Notes under the pieces: generated by a model
What the model saw: the letters and a program-made list of their open reading frames with translations, nothing else
Told to the model about the DNA's origin: nothing
Database searches by the model: none
Shown: positions 8,479 to 17,300 of the stretch, one piece after another
Numbering within the stretch: position 1 is the first letter of the stretch
Layout of the letters: each line of letters begins with the position of its first letter
Source of the DNA: Deltaproteobacteria bacterium
Lineage (GTDB): Bacteria; Desulfobacterota; Syntrophia; Syntrophales; Smithellaceae
NCBI GenBank assembly: GCA_026388535.1
Contig: JAPLJP010000133.1
Coordinates: 45,688-84,433 of the forward strand
Direction of reading: 5' to 3'
Length of the DNA stretch: 38,746 bases
Position numbers and translations under genes: made by a program

Positions 8479-8601
8479 TACCAAGCTGCATCCTTTGGCT
8501 AACTTTGTTGGCTGCGTCTTCGGCTTCCTCAACGTATTTTCATCTACGCCTGCGGAGCCTCCTCCTGGCCGCCGCGTTATCCTTTGAATGCGACTTAGTA
8601 T
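8478..8601 (+). repeat. Family A repeat, copy 2 (124 bp)
   Basis: Left end ATACCAAGCTGCATCC; reverse complement of the right end ATACTAAGTCGCATTC (12 of 16 match). The interior is closely similar to copy 1, including GGCTAACTTTGTTGGC. The outer arm differs from copy 1, yet both of its arms changed together, so pairing is kept. The left base overlaps the TGA of the radical SAM gene. The right end (TAGTATAAG) lies about 35 bases before the lyase start. Confidence 0.8.
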
Positions 8602-8634
8602 AAGATAAAAAACGGGAAAGGAGATGTTAACCCG

Positions 8635-10188
8635 ATGAAAAAAAACAATAACAAGGCCGCCGTGATTATCGACGGCAGTAATGTCAGTTTCAATGATATT
8701 ATCGCCGTAGCGCGATACGGCGTTCCCGTGCAGATAAGCAAAGCCGGCAAGTTTGTAAAGATGATGGAGAAAACGCAGAAAATTCTGATGGATTCCATGC
8801 GCCGGGGAGTTCCCGTTTATGGCGTGACAACCGGTTACGGCAAATCCTGCGGCAAAAGAATGCCGTTGGATATAGCTCTGAAAAACGGCGTCAACATTTT
8901 TACTTTTCACGGCTGCGGCACGGGAGAGCCCATTGGCATTGAAGAAACAAGGGCGGCAATGTTGTGCCGCATTATTTGTCTGGCGCGAGGTTATTCCGGC
9001 GTGTCCGTAGCTCTTCTCCAAAAAATGGCCGATTTCCTGAATTACGGTATAACACCGGTAGTTCCCTGCGAAGGTTCTGTCGGCGCATCCGGCGATCTGA
9101 CGCCGATGTCCTACATTGGAGCGTGCCTAATGGGCGAACGCGAAGTTATTTATCAGGGCGAAACAATGCCCGCCGCAAAGGCTTTGAAAAAAACGGGAAT
9201 CAAGCCATACCATTATTTGCCCAAAGAGCCCCTGGCAATGGTTAACGGCACAACCACAATGACGGGCATAGCCGTTATAGCCGTCGAGAGAGCCTGGCGA
9301 ATTTTATCCGCCGCGATTTCCGCCACGGCGCTTTCCATTCATGCCCTCAAGGGAAACGCCCGGCATTATCATCCGGTAATATCGGAGGCCAAGCCCTTCC
9401 CCGGTCAGACATTTGTCGCCGCTCAGATTATTAATCTATTAAAAACCAAAGTATCGACGCGCCAACTGGAAGATGACAATCTTGAGTCTCTTCAGGATCC
9501 CTACTCTCTGCGCTGCGCTCCGCAGGTGGCTGGTGTTTTATATGACGGACTGGACTGGATAAAGAAATGGGTGGAGATTGAAGCCAACAGCTCCAACGAT
9601 AATCCAATTTTCGATCCCGCTACAGGCGAGGTGCTTATGGGCGGCAATTTTTACGGCGGGCATATCGCTTTTGCCATGGACGGACTTAAGGCCGCGCTGG
9701 CTTCCGTTGCCGATATGTGCGACCGCCAGATAATGCTTCTTGTTAATCCCAATTTAAACAGAGGACTCCCCGGCGATCTGGTAAGAAAATCCAATAAGGA
9801 AAAGGGATTGCGTCATGGCTTTAAAGCTATGTCCATCTCGTCTTCCGCTCTGACGGCTGAAGCCCTGAAGGCCACCATGCCGGCGGCTTCCTTTTCGCGC
9901 TCCACCGAATCCCATAATCAGGACAAGGTTAGTATGGGAACAATCGCGGCGCGCGACGCCGAAAGGGTATGCACACTGACGGAACGGGTTGTGGCTATCC
10001 ATATTCTGGCGGCGGCTCAAGCCTGCGACATAAGAAACAATACCGGCACTAGGCCGCTTCTGGCCAATCTAATGAAAAGCATCCGGAAAGTCTCCGCGCC
10101 GGTGGTGGACGACAGGGCGATGGATAAAGACATTGAAAATGTTTGCGAAGCAATTAAATACTCCGATTTTTTTGGAATTAAACAATGA
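8635..10188 (+). CDS. Aromatic amino acid ammonia-lyase, MIO type (HAL/PAL/TAL family)
   Basis: The 517-residue protein carries the Ala151-Ser152-Gly153 triad (GSVGASGDLTP) that cyclises to the MIO electrophile, a Tyr62 active-site loop (VYGVTTGYG), and the C-terminal HNQDKVSMGT block. The substrate-selecting doublet aligns with Phe91-His92, whereas HAL enzymes have Ser-His, bacterial TALs His-Leu and PALs Phe-Leu at these positions. The enzyme should remove ammonia from an aromatic amino acid. In a ketosynthase cluster the likely product is cinnamate or 4-coumarate as polyene starter, as in flexirubin pathways. No urocanase or other hut gene is nearby. AAAGGAG lies 11 bases before the ATG, a rather long spacing. 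The stop overlaps the thioesterase start. Confidence 0.92.
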   Translation: MKKNNNKAAVIIDGSNVSFNDIIAVARYGVPVQISKAGKFVKMMEKTQKILMDSMRRGVPVYGVTTGYGKSCGKRMPLDIALKNGVNIFTFHGCGTGEPIGIEETRAAMLCRIICLARGYSGVSVALLQKMADFLNYGITPVVPCEGSVGASGDLTPMSYIGACLMGEREVIYQGETMPAAKALKKTGIKPYHYLPKEPLAMVNGTTTMTGIAVIAVERAWRILSAAISATALSIHALKGNARHYHPVISEAKPFPGQTFVAAQIINLLKTKVSTRQLEDDNLESLQDPYSLRCAPQVAGVLYDGLDWIKKWVEIEANSSNDNPIFDPATGEVLMGGNFYGGHIAFAMDGLKAALASVADMCDRQIMLLVNPNLNRGLPGDLVRKSNKEKGLRHGFKAMSISSSALTAEALKATMPAASFSRSTESHNQDKVSMGTIAARDAERVCTLTERVVAIHILAAAQACDIRNNTGTRPLLANLMKSIRKVSAPVVDDRAMDKDIENVCEAIKYSDFFGIKQ

Positions 10189-10601
10189 AAGAAAAACAAA
10201 AAAGTTTTGAAGTAAAAATACGTGTGCCGTTTTTTGATCTCGATCCCATGCAAATAGTCTGGCACGCTAACTATTTAAACTATTTTGAAATTGCGCGGGC
10301 GGCGCTTTTCGAAAATAACGGCATTGATCTTTACTCCTTTTATGAAAAGCAGCAGTTAATCTTTCCCATTATCAAAACTTCGACCAAGCATATTCTCCCC
10401 TTGCGTCACCGTGATGAAATTATCTGCAAGGCGACGCTAGTTGATGCGTATATTAAATTGGTCGTTGATTTTGAAATCAGAAAAATACAAGACGGCAAGG
10501 TCTGCGCCCGCGGCCGCACAGAACAGGTAACAGTGAAAGTTCCGGAAATGGAAACTATATTCAGCATTCCTGAAGAAATTCGCCTCGCTTTTGGTTTCTG
10601 A
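10185..10601 (+). CDS. Hotdog-fold thioesterase, 4HBT/YbgC type
   Basis: The 138-residue product has the 4-hydroxybenzoyl-CoA thioesterase layout: FFDLDPMQIVWHANYLNYFE near the N-terminus, with the putative catalytic Asp at 18 or 20, and a central helix and C-terminal sheet of normal length. It should hydrolyse acyl-CoA or acyl-ACP thioesters. It overlaps the lyase by four bases (ATGA) and is followed by the DAK2/DegV gene after one base, so the three form a tightly coupled unit. It may release the finished chain or an aromatic acid; the substrate is inferred from context only. Confidence 0.88.
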   Translation: MKEKQKSFEVKIRVPFFDLDPMQIVWHANYLNYFEIARAALFENNGIDLYSFYEKQQLIFPIIKTSTKHILPLRHRDEIICKATLVDAYIKLVVDFEIRKIQDGKVCARGRTEQVTVKVPEMETIFSIPEEIRLAFGF

Positions 10602-10602
10602 A

Positions 10603-12312
10603 ATGGAAGAAGCTTTGCAAAAATCTTTTATAGCCGGGTTGGAACGCCTTGCCGCCCGCGCGGATTTGCTTGATTCCATCAATGTATTTCCGGTAGCCGA
10701 TGGAGACACAGGAAGAAATCTTTCCATCAGCCTTACTCCGCTGCGCAATTTGAACCAGCCTAAAGAAAAGATTATTCATCAGCTTCTTTTATCGGCACGC
10801 GGTAATTCAGGCAATATCGCCTCGCAATTTTTTTTCGCTTTTTGCGCCGCGGATAGCGTCTCTGATCTGGCCCAACGCGCCAGGGAAGGCACAGCGAAGG
10901 CATGGCAAGCGCTGAGCAATCCCCGTCCCGGCACAATGCTGAGTGTCTTTGACGCTCTTGTTGATGTTCTGCCGCAGGAAATAACTCCTGATAGACAAAC
11001 AGTGGATACAATTATCGGCCGTCTGGAAAAATCCGTTCATGAAACTTATGAACAACTCCCCCGGTTGAAAGAAGCCGGTGTTGTTGATGCGGGCGCTCTG
11101 GGCATGTATATTTTTTTCGAAGGATTCTTTTACGAGCTCGCCGGCATTCCTGATGATTGCCGTCCGGTTACGGAAACATTTAAAAATCGTCTGCGGATAT
11201 CGCCCTCATTTCAGGAAAACACGGAATCGGGCTATTGTGTTGATTTTGTCGTCAAAGCTCCCAATTATTCCCCCGATGAATTAAAGATAATCACTAGCAT
11301 GCAGGAAGAGGTTATTATCATCCCCGAAGGTGATTTTTACAAAATCCATCTGCACACTCAGGACAAGGATAAGGTCCGGTCTCAAATTACTGGATTGGGC
11401 AATGTGGTTAACTGGGAAGATGACAACCTGGCTTCTCAAGTCAAAGAATTCATGCATTCAAAGGACGGCCAGACTTTGCACATAATGACCGATGCCGCCG
11501 GTTCCTTGACAATAAAGGACGCCAAAATTTATGGTTTCACGCTTCTGAACAGCTATCTGACCATCGGCGAAAAATGCCTGCCGGAAACTTATTTTCATTC
11601 TGAGGAACTCTATAGCGCGATGAGCAAGGGAGCAAAAGTATCCACATCACAGGCTTCCGTTTATGAAAGACATCAGTTTTACGAAAGCGTTCTGGAGAGG
11701 TTTGAAAAAGTTTTATATCTCTGCGTCGGCTCAGTATTTACCGGCAATTATCAGGGAGCGCTCCAGTGGAAAAAAGAGCATGATAAACAAGACAGGCTTT
11801 TGATAATTGACACCGGCGCGGCGTCGGGCAGATTAGGAACTATCGCGCTGGCGACGGCTCGTTTTATGACCGAAACAAACGATATGAAAAAAACCTTCGC
11901 TTTCGCCAAGAAAGCAGTGCTTGCGTGTGAGGAATATGTGTTCCTCGATAAACTGCAATACTTAGCCGCTGGCGGCCGTCTTTCCAAAACCAGTGCTTTT
12001 TTCGGTGATATGCTGAACATGAAACCGGTAATATCTCCCCAGCCGGAAGGAGCAAAGAAAGTCGGTGTAGTCAGGAATCAGGAAGATCAGTTGAAAATGG
12101 CATTGGCAAAACTTGCCGCTTCGCTTACAAATGATTCTCGTGCGCTGATCATGCTGGAATATTCTGACAACAAAAAATGGGTGAATGGCACTGTTAAAAA
12201 AATACTGGAGGAACGCTATCCGCAGGCAGAAATTATTCTCCAACCCTTGTCGCTGACTTCCGGCGCGCATATGGGGCCGGGGACGTGGGGGGTAGCTTTC
12301 CTACCGGGGTAA
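10603..12312 (+). CDS. Fused DAK2 (FakA-like) and DegV (FakB-like) protein
   Basis: The product is about 569 residues. The first 190 form a DhaL/DAK2 kinase domain with the Mg-binding DGDTG and the ARGNSGNI loop. Residues about 205-280 match the middle domain of FakA (GYCVDFVV, HLHTQDKDKV). From about residue 290 a DegV lipid-binding domain follows (MTDAAGSL, STSQAS). In Firmicutes FakA and FakB are separate and together phosphorylate fatty acids; here kinase and carrier are on one chain. A fatty-acid or aryl-polyenoic-acid kinase role is therefore a good inference. It starts one base after the thioesterase stop; that enzyme would provide the free acid. TTG 10591 is an alternative start. Confidence 0.85.
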   Translation: MEEALQKSFIAGLERLAARADLLDSINVFPVADGDTGRNLSISLTPLRNLNQPKEKIIHQLLLSARGNSGNIASQFFFAFCAADSVSDLAQRAREGTAKAWQALSNPRPGTMLSVFDALVDVLPQEITPDRQTVDTIIGRLEKSVHETYEQLPRLKEAGVVDAGALGMYIFFEGFFYELAGIPDDCRPVTETFKNRLRISPSFQENTESGYCVDFVVKAPNYSPDELKIITSMQEEVIIIPEGDFYKIHLHTQDKDKVRSQITGLGNVVNWEDDNLASQVKEFMHSKDGQTLHIMTDAAGSLTIKDAKIYGFTLLNSYLTIGEKCLPETYFHSEELYSAMSKGAKVSTSQASVYERHQFYESVLERFEKVLYLCVGSVFTGNYQGALQWKKEHDKQDRLLIIDTGAASGRLGTIALATARFMTETNDMKKTFAFAKKAVLACEEYVFLDKLQYLAAGGRLSKTSAFFGDMLNMKPVISPQPEGAKKVGVVRNQEDQLKMALAKLAASLTNDSRALIMLEYSDNKKWVNGTVKKILEERYPQAEIILQPLSLTSGAHMGPGTWGVAFLPG

Positions 12313-12479
12313 TACCAAGCCGCATGTAATTTACCAACTTGCAGATGGTAAATTACCGGTAAGGAAGAAACTATGTTTGCTGTGCGCTTCCCTTACGGGA
12401 TGCGCATCCGGTCTTCAGCTAACTTTGTTGGCTGTGTCGCGCGCCTTGCATCTGGAGTTTTTTACGAAGCCGTTAGTAT
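12312..12479 (+). repeat. Family A repeat, copy 3 (divergent, with insertion in left arm)
   Basis: Left end ATACCAAGCCGCATG overlaps the last A of the TAA stop; right end ...GTTAGTAT. The core GCTAACTTTGTTGGCTG is kept, but about 90 bases are inserted in the left arm. The insert contains a perfect 10-bp inverted repeat (GTAATTTACC 12326-12335 with GGTAAATTAC 12347-12356) and a second hairpin near 12384-12410. The open frame at 12373-12564 is only repeat sequence. Confidence 0.6.
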
Positions 12480-12480
12480 G

Positions 12481-12556
12481 TTGTCATTGCGAGCATCCTC
12501 ACAGGAGGCGTGGCAATCTTATAATCAAGATTTCTCGCTTCGCTTCGAAATGACAA
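12481..12556 (+). repeat. Family B repeat (TTGTCATT...AATGACAA)
   Basis: The element begins TTGTCATTGCGAG, contains GGAGGCGTGGCAATCTT, and ends CGCTTCGAAATGACAA, giving inverted ends of TTGTCATT. It follows family A copy 3 directly. A close relative lies at 25230-25303. Together with copy 3 of family A it accounts for most of the 336 bases between the DAK2/DegV gene and the next one. Confidence 0.75.
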
Positions 12557-12648
12557 CGGTTTAACAATTTCACTTTTTGTGCTATTTGTGTTTCCCGATT
12601 TATACAAACCGTATAATCATTGTTGAGCATAAAAACAGAGGTAATTAG

Positions 12649-13122
12649 ATGAGTAAACCCCTTAATGAGTTTGGTGGATGGTTAATTTTCTGTAGGCTTT
12701 GTGTCATATTAATTTTTATTTTTATAATCAAAGATGTGGTGCTAACTTTTATTGTACTCGTGGCTAACCCGTTCATGCATGTTACAAACATAAGCACGCA
12801 AGATACTGTTTCTGCTTGGATAGGTGTCTTCGCGGATGGAATTTTGATTTTCATTCAGATTCAAATTCTCAAAATATTGAAAACTCGCGCTCCTATTATT
12901 CCCACTCAGATTTCAAGGTTATTCATCGCTTGGTCAGTAATAATCATTGCCATGTTTGGGATTACTTTGGTTATGAATTATTTCAACATGTTGCCCAGTT
13001 CATTCAACGACAAATTTAATATTAGAATTTTAGCGGGCTTAAGTATGCCGCTTTCATGGCTGGCATACTATCGCTGGTCGAAAAGAGTAAATGCTTACTA
13101 TGGTGCCAACGCTTTTGAATAA
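12649..13122 (+). CDS. Four-helix membrane protein, DUF2569-like
   Basis: The 157-residue product has four hydrophobic segments (about 10-40, 57-78, 88-112, 127-143). It begins KPLNEFGGWLIF and ends LAYYRWSKRVNAYYG, which resembles the start and the SKRV ending of DUF2569 proteins, a family of unknown function. The ATG is preceded by AGAGG at seven bases. Base composition is more AT-rich than that of the biosynthetic neighbours, and its 3' end overlaps the glycosyltransferase start, so they are probably co-translated. It may have been acquired separately. The family call is tentative. Confidence 0.65.
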   Translation: MSKPLNEFGGWLIFCRLCVILIFIFIIKDVVLTFIVLVANPFMHVTNISTQDTVSAWIGVFADGILIFIQIQILKILKTRAPIIPTQISRLFIAWSVIIIAMFGITLVMNYFNMLPSSFNDKFNIRILAGLSMPLSWLAYYRWSKRVNAYYGANAFE

Positions 13123-13819
13123 AAAAAATCGTTTTGCTTTTATCATTCCCGTTTACAATCATACAGCGACTGTGGCGCAGGTTGTCAAGGATGCGCAGGC
13201 CGTGGGCTTTCCCATCTTTGTTGTTGACGACGGCTCAACGGACAACACTTTCGATCAGATAAAAGAAATATCCGGCATTCAAATCCTGCGGCATCCGCAA
13301 AATCAGGGAAAGGGAGCGGCCATCTTAACCGGCTTTGCTGCGGCCGCTGCTGTAGCCGATTGGGCGATTACCATTGACGCCGACGGACAGCATTATCCCC
13401 AAGACGCGCAAAAACTCATCAAGGCTCTTCCGAAAAAAATCCGGCCGATTGTCGTGGGGGCTAGAGCCGGCATGGAAGGAGAGCATGTCCCCTGGACAAG
13501 CAGTTTCGGGCGAAAGTTTTCCAACTTCTGGGTGCGGATTTCCGGCGGCCCCGCTATTTCTGATTCTCAGAGCGGCATGCGTATCTATCCTCTACCCGAG
13601 TCGCTTAATTTAAAAACCAAAACGCGGCGTTTCCAGTTTGAAGTGGAAATTTTAGTGCAGGCCACCAGAGACGGCATACCGGTTATTGAAGCTCCGGTGC
13701 GTGTCCACTACAATCCTGAAGGCGGAAGAATTTCTCATTTTCGCCCCTTTGTGGATTTTCTGCGCAACTCCTCAACCTTCACCCGTTTAATTTTCACCCG
13801 GATATTTCCACCAAAATAA
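13091..13819 (+). CDS. Family 2 glycosyltransferase
   Basis: The product is about 242 residues with a GT-A fold: FIIPVYNH at the start, VVDDGSTDNT (about residues 45-53), and the metal-binding DADGQH (about 96-101), then SDSQSGMRIY. It most resembles dolichol-phosphate-mannose-synthase-like GT2 enzymes, but has no C-terminal membrane segments. It should transfer a sugar from a nucleotide sugar to a lipid or aromatic acceptor. Aryl polyene clusters often encode a GT2 together with an acyltransferase, and an LpxL-like gene follows here. ATG 13091 and 13100 are both possible; both overlap the preceding membrane-protein gene. Confidence 0.85.
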   Translation: MLTMVPTLLNKKNRFAFIIPVYNHTATVAQVVKDAQAVGFPIFVVDDGSTDNTFDQIKEISGIQILRHPQNQGKGAAILTGFAAAAAVADWAITIDADGQHYPQDAQKLIKALPKKIRPIVVGARAGMEGEHVPWTSSFGRKFSNFWVRISGGPAISDSQSGMRIYPLPESLNLKTKTRRFQFEVEILVQATRDGIPVIEAPVRVHYNPEGGRISHFRPFVDFLRNSSTFTRLIFTRIFPPK

Positions 13820-13849
13820 ATGTTACTCCGTTAACATGACAATGGAGTT

Positions 13850-13872
13850 TTCCCGCCCCTGGTGGGCGGGAA
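13850..13872 (+). other. Strong GC hairpin after glycosyltransferase
   Basis: TTCCCGCCC (13850-13858) and GGGCGGGAA (13864-13872) form a perfect nine-base-pair stem with a five-base loop, 30 bases after the glycosyltransferase stop. The downstream sequence is TTAAAGG, not a U-run, so intrinsic termination is doubtful; it may stabilise the mRNA 3' end or be a repeat. Confidence 0.45.
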
Positions 13873-13940
13873 TTAAAGGTAGTGGGACCTGATAAAAATG
13901 GTTTCACCCTCCTTTTAATTTCCTCCCCTCGAGGGAGAAA

Positions 13941-13998
13941 AGATTACCACGACGTAACCTAAAGGTCATCATGACCTGAGAGGCGTCTCGCAATGACA
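13941..13998 (-). repeat. Family B repeat, degenerate copy
   Basis: AGATTACCACG at the left and CTCGCAATGACA at the right frame a 58-base element with an inner inverted repeat AGGTCATCATGACCT. Read on the minus strand it starts TGTCATTGCGAG, as in the other copies. It lies within the 493 bases between the glycosyltransferase and the exporter; apart from this, the hairpin at 13850 and family A copy 4, I see nothing coding there. Confidence 0.55.
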
Positions 13999-14097
13999 AA
14001 TGAGGATTGCGACACCTTTTTCCTTAAGGCTTTTTGTCTTGCCAGCACTATGGAAATATGTTTTACAAAAACATTATTCTGATGTAAAAATTCCATA

Positions 14098-14302
14098 ATA
14101 CCATTCCGCTTTCAAAGGATAACGAGGCGGCAAGGAGGAGGCGACGAGGCGTATGTGATCTACGCCATTATGGCGCAGATCATCGGTAAGGAAATTATCT
14201 TTTTTTACTGTGCCCCCTTCGGGTGGCACTCCCGTATTTACATACGTTGAGGAAACCGACGACGCAGCCAACAAAGTTAGCCAAAGGACGCGCGGATGGT
14301 AT
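14098..14302 (-). repeat. Family A repeat, copy 4, inverted, with about 80 extra bases at the apex
   Basis: ATACCAT at 14098-14104 and ATGGTAT at 14296-14302 form the ends; in the minus-strand reading the interior order equals copy 1 (GGCTAACTTTGTTGGCTG, CCTCAACGTATG, ATACGCCTCG, CCTCCTCCTTGCCGCC). Between the two halves of the apical CGTAT/ATACG stem lie about 80 extra bases with their own inverted repeats (GATC-CGCC...GGCG-GATC; GTGCC...GGCAC). The element ends ten bases before the exporter start codon. Confidence 0.75.
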
Positions 14303-14312
14303 AAAGGTTTGT

Positions 14313-17300
14313 ATGTCCTTACGTAAATATCAAATTAGATGGTCCATTGTTTTAATCGTTACCCTGATTGTAGCGGCGCTTTTTTTCTGGGAATCCAAAA
14401 ACCTGAAAATTGAAACGGATATTCTGGAATCAATGCCGCACAACGATCCGGTGCTAGCCGACGCGCGCCTTATTATCAGCCATCTGCCCATTCAGGATAA
14501 AGTATTTATTGACCTTGAACAGACAAACCCTGATCGTGACAGACTAATCAATACGTCGGTAGCCCTTTCGGACAAACTCAGCAAAAGCGGCCTTTTCACC
14601 AAAGTCGGCATCGGGGATGACGCAAATATCTTTCCCGAACTCATCGCGCATGTAAACGATAACCTACCATTTCTACTTGGTGCTTCCGATCTGGAGAAAA
14701 AAATCCAACCGCTTCTAACACCGGAAAAAATCAGAGAAGCAATGTCCCAAAACCGTCAGGCGCTGGAGCAGCTCGAAGGAATCGGCCGCAGTGAAATGAT
14801 CGCCAAGGATCCGCTGGGATTCTCTGGCATTATTCTGAGGCAAATGTCCGCCCTGCTTCCCGCCAACAAGGTTCAATTTTATCAGGGGCAGCTGATTTCC
14901 GAAGATGGCAAACACGCTCTGATCATCGCCAGAATCAAAGGATCGGGAACCGATACATCAACCGCGGCCAAAATCGAAAAGCTTCTTGACGACTGCCGCA
15001 ACGAACTGGCAGCAAAAACGGACTCCAACAATAAATATATACTGACATCTGTCGGCGCTTATCGCGCGGCTCTGGATAATGAAACCATCGCCAAGCGCGA
15101 CACCCGGCTGGCCATAATTTTAACGACACTGGGCATCGCTTTGTTGCTTATTTTTTCTTTCCCCCGTCCGCTCATCGGCCTGCTGGCGCTTCTGCCTTCG
15201 ACAGTGGGAGCTATTGCCGCCTTGTTTGTTTGTTCTTTTTTGTTTAGATCTATGTCGATACTGGCTGTTGGTTTCGGCGGCGCCATTATGGCCTTTACCG
15301 TTGATCTGGGAATTACTTATCTGCTTTTTCTGGATCAGCCCTATACTACCTATGGTAAGCAGGTGGCACGGGAGGTTTGGTCGGCGGAACTTCTAGCGGT
15401 GTTGACAACCCTCGGCGCGTTTCTCTTATTGCTGATCAGCGATTTTAAAATCCTGGCGGAAATCGGCGTTTTTTCCGCGCTCGGAGTTGCCTTTGCCCTT
15501 CTTTTTGTTCATACTGTTTTCCCGAAAATATTTCCGGCCATGCCGCCGGCGGCAAAACGAAGCAACCCTCTGCTCTTCAATGCGATTAAAAAAATAGCCG
15601 CTCCGGCAAAGTGGAAATTAATTGCCGCGATCGTCTTTGGCCTGATCATGCTGTTTTTCGCCAAGCCTGTGTTTAATGTCGATCTCAATGCTATGAATTC
15701 CATGAGCGAAAATACGATAAACGCTGACAAAAAAATGCAAAGTGTCTGGGGCAATCTTTCCGGCAAGTGCTATGTTCTTCTGGAAGCTCCGACTCTTGCT
15801 CAACTGCAGAAAAAAAATGATCAGTTAATGGACTGGCTCTCCAATGATGTGCGGCAGGAAAATCTCTCTTCAGTATTTCTGCCTTCCGTCTTGTTTCCGT
15901 CTCAGGATACAGCCCAAAGCAATTTCACGGTCTGGCACGATTTCTGGAATAAAGAGCGAGTGGCGGCTTTGAAGCGCGACTTGAATGCGGCAGCAAAAGA
16001 AAACGGCTTCGCGCCCAATGCTTTTGAACCCTTCTGGAAAATCATTAATCAGGAAAATCCCGGAACCTTCGAAATTCCGCAAAAGTATTTTGAAATGCTG
16101 GGAATTGTCAAAAGTTCCGAGGGCTTCACGCAACTAAGCCTGCTTACCGCCGGAAAAAATTACAACGCGGAAAATTTCTTTGAGCGGATTTCCCAAAGCG
16201 GCCTAGCCAAAATATTTGACGGGGATTTGTTCAACAAAAGGCTGAGCGATTTCCTGAAAAATATTTTTCTGGAAATCGCTCTCATCACCAGCATCGGCCT
16301 GGTGTTGGTGATTTTTTTATTTTATCTCGATTGGCAATTATCGCTTATCGCCCTGGCACCGATTGCCTTCGCGCTTTTAGCCACTCTGGGCACGCTGAAA
16401 ATTATCGGCCATCCGTTGGATATTCCCGGCATTATGCTGTGGATTGTCATTATGGGCATGGGCATTGATTATACGGTTTATTATATCTGCACGTATCAGC
16501 GCTACTATGACGAGGAACATCCGGCAATGGATACAATCAAGATGGCCATGTTTCTGGCGGCATTTACCACATTAATCGGTTTCGGCGTGCTGGCCTTTGC
16601 CAGTCACGCGCTCTTGCGCAGTATCGGAATAGTTTCTTTTTTAGGAATCGGTTATTCTTTAATCGGAGCATATTTTATCCTGCCGGTTTTGATGAAAAAG
16701 ATATTCAGCTCCGTTCAATATCCCACAGGTTCATTTATGGTTGGTTCCCAAGAACATCTGCGCCGGACGGTGGCGCGCTACCGGCATCTGCCGACCTATC
16801 CGCGCGTTTTCGCCAGAATGAAAATGATGATTGATCCGATGTTTAAAGAATTGGATAAGTATGTAAAAAATCCTCGCCGGATTATTGATATCGGTTGCGG
16901 CTACGGAGTTCCCGCTACCTGGCTTCTGGAAATTTATCCACAGGCTGAAGTTTACGGTCTGGAGCCGGATGAAGAACGTGTGCTTATTGCTTCGCGCGCC
17001 ATCGGCAATAGCGGCCGAGCAGAAGTAGGACGAGCGCCTGATTTGCCCAAAGTTGACGCCGCCGTTGATTACGTCCTTATGCTGGATATGCTGCATTTGA
17101 TTAACGATAAAGAAGTGCAGATTGTTTTTCAACGGATTTATGAAAAACTGGAGACAGGTGGAACATTGCTTGTCAGGGCAACAATTCCTTCAGACAAAAT
17201 AAATCCTTGGAAGCGCTGGATAGAAACAGCCAGATTAAAAATCACTAAGGCGCCAAACAGATTCCGCTCTGAATTGGAAATTGTTGATTTCATGAAAAGA

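Noticed and set aside
8635-10188. Histidine utilisation (hutH) annotation for the lyase
   Set aside because: The selectivity doublet is not Ser-His and no hutU, hutI or hutG is nearby; the ketosynthase context favours an aromatic starter role.
12373-12564. 63-codon plus-strand frame
   Set aside because: It is made entirely of family A and family B repeat sequence.
14223-14312. N-terminal extension of the MMPL fusion protein
   Set aside because: The extension is translated from the family A repeat; the ATG at 14313 has a proper binding site and begins at the first membrane helix.
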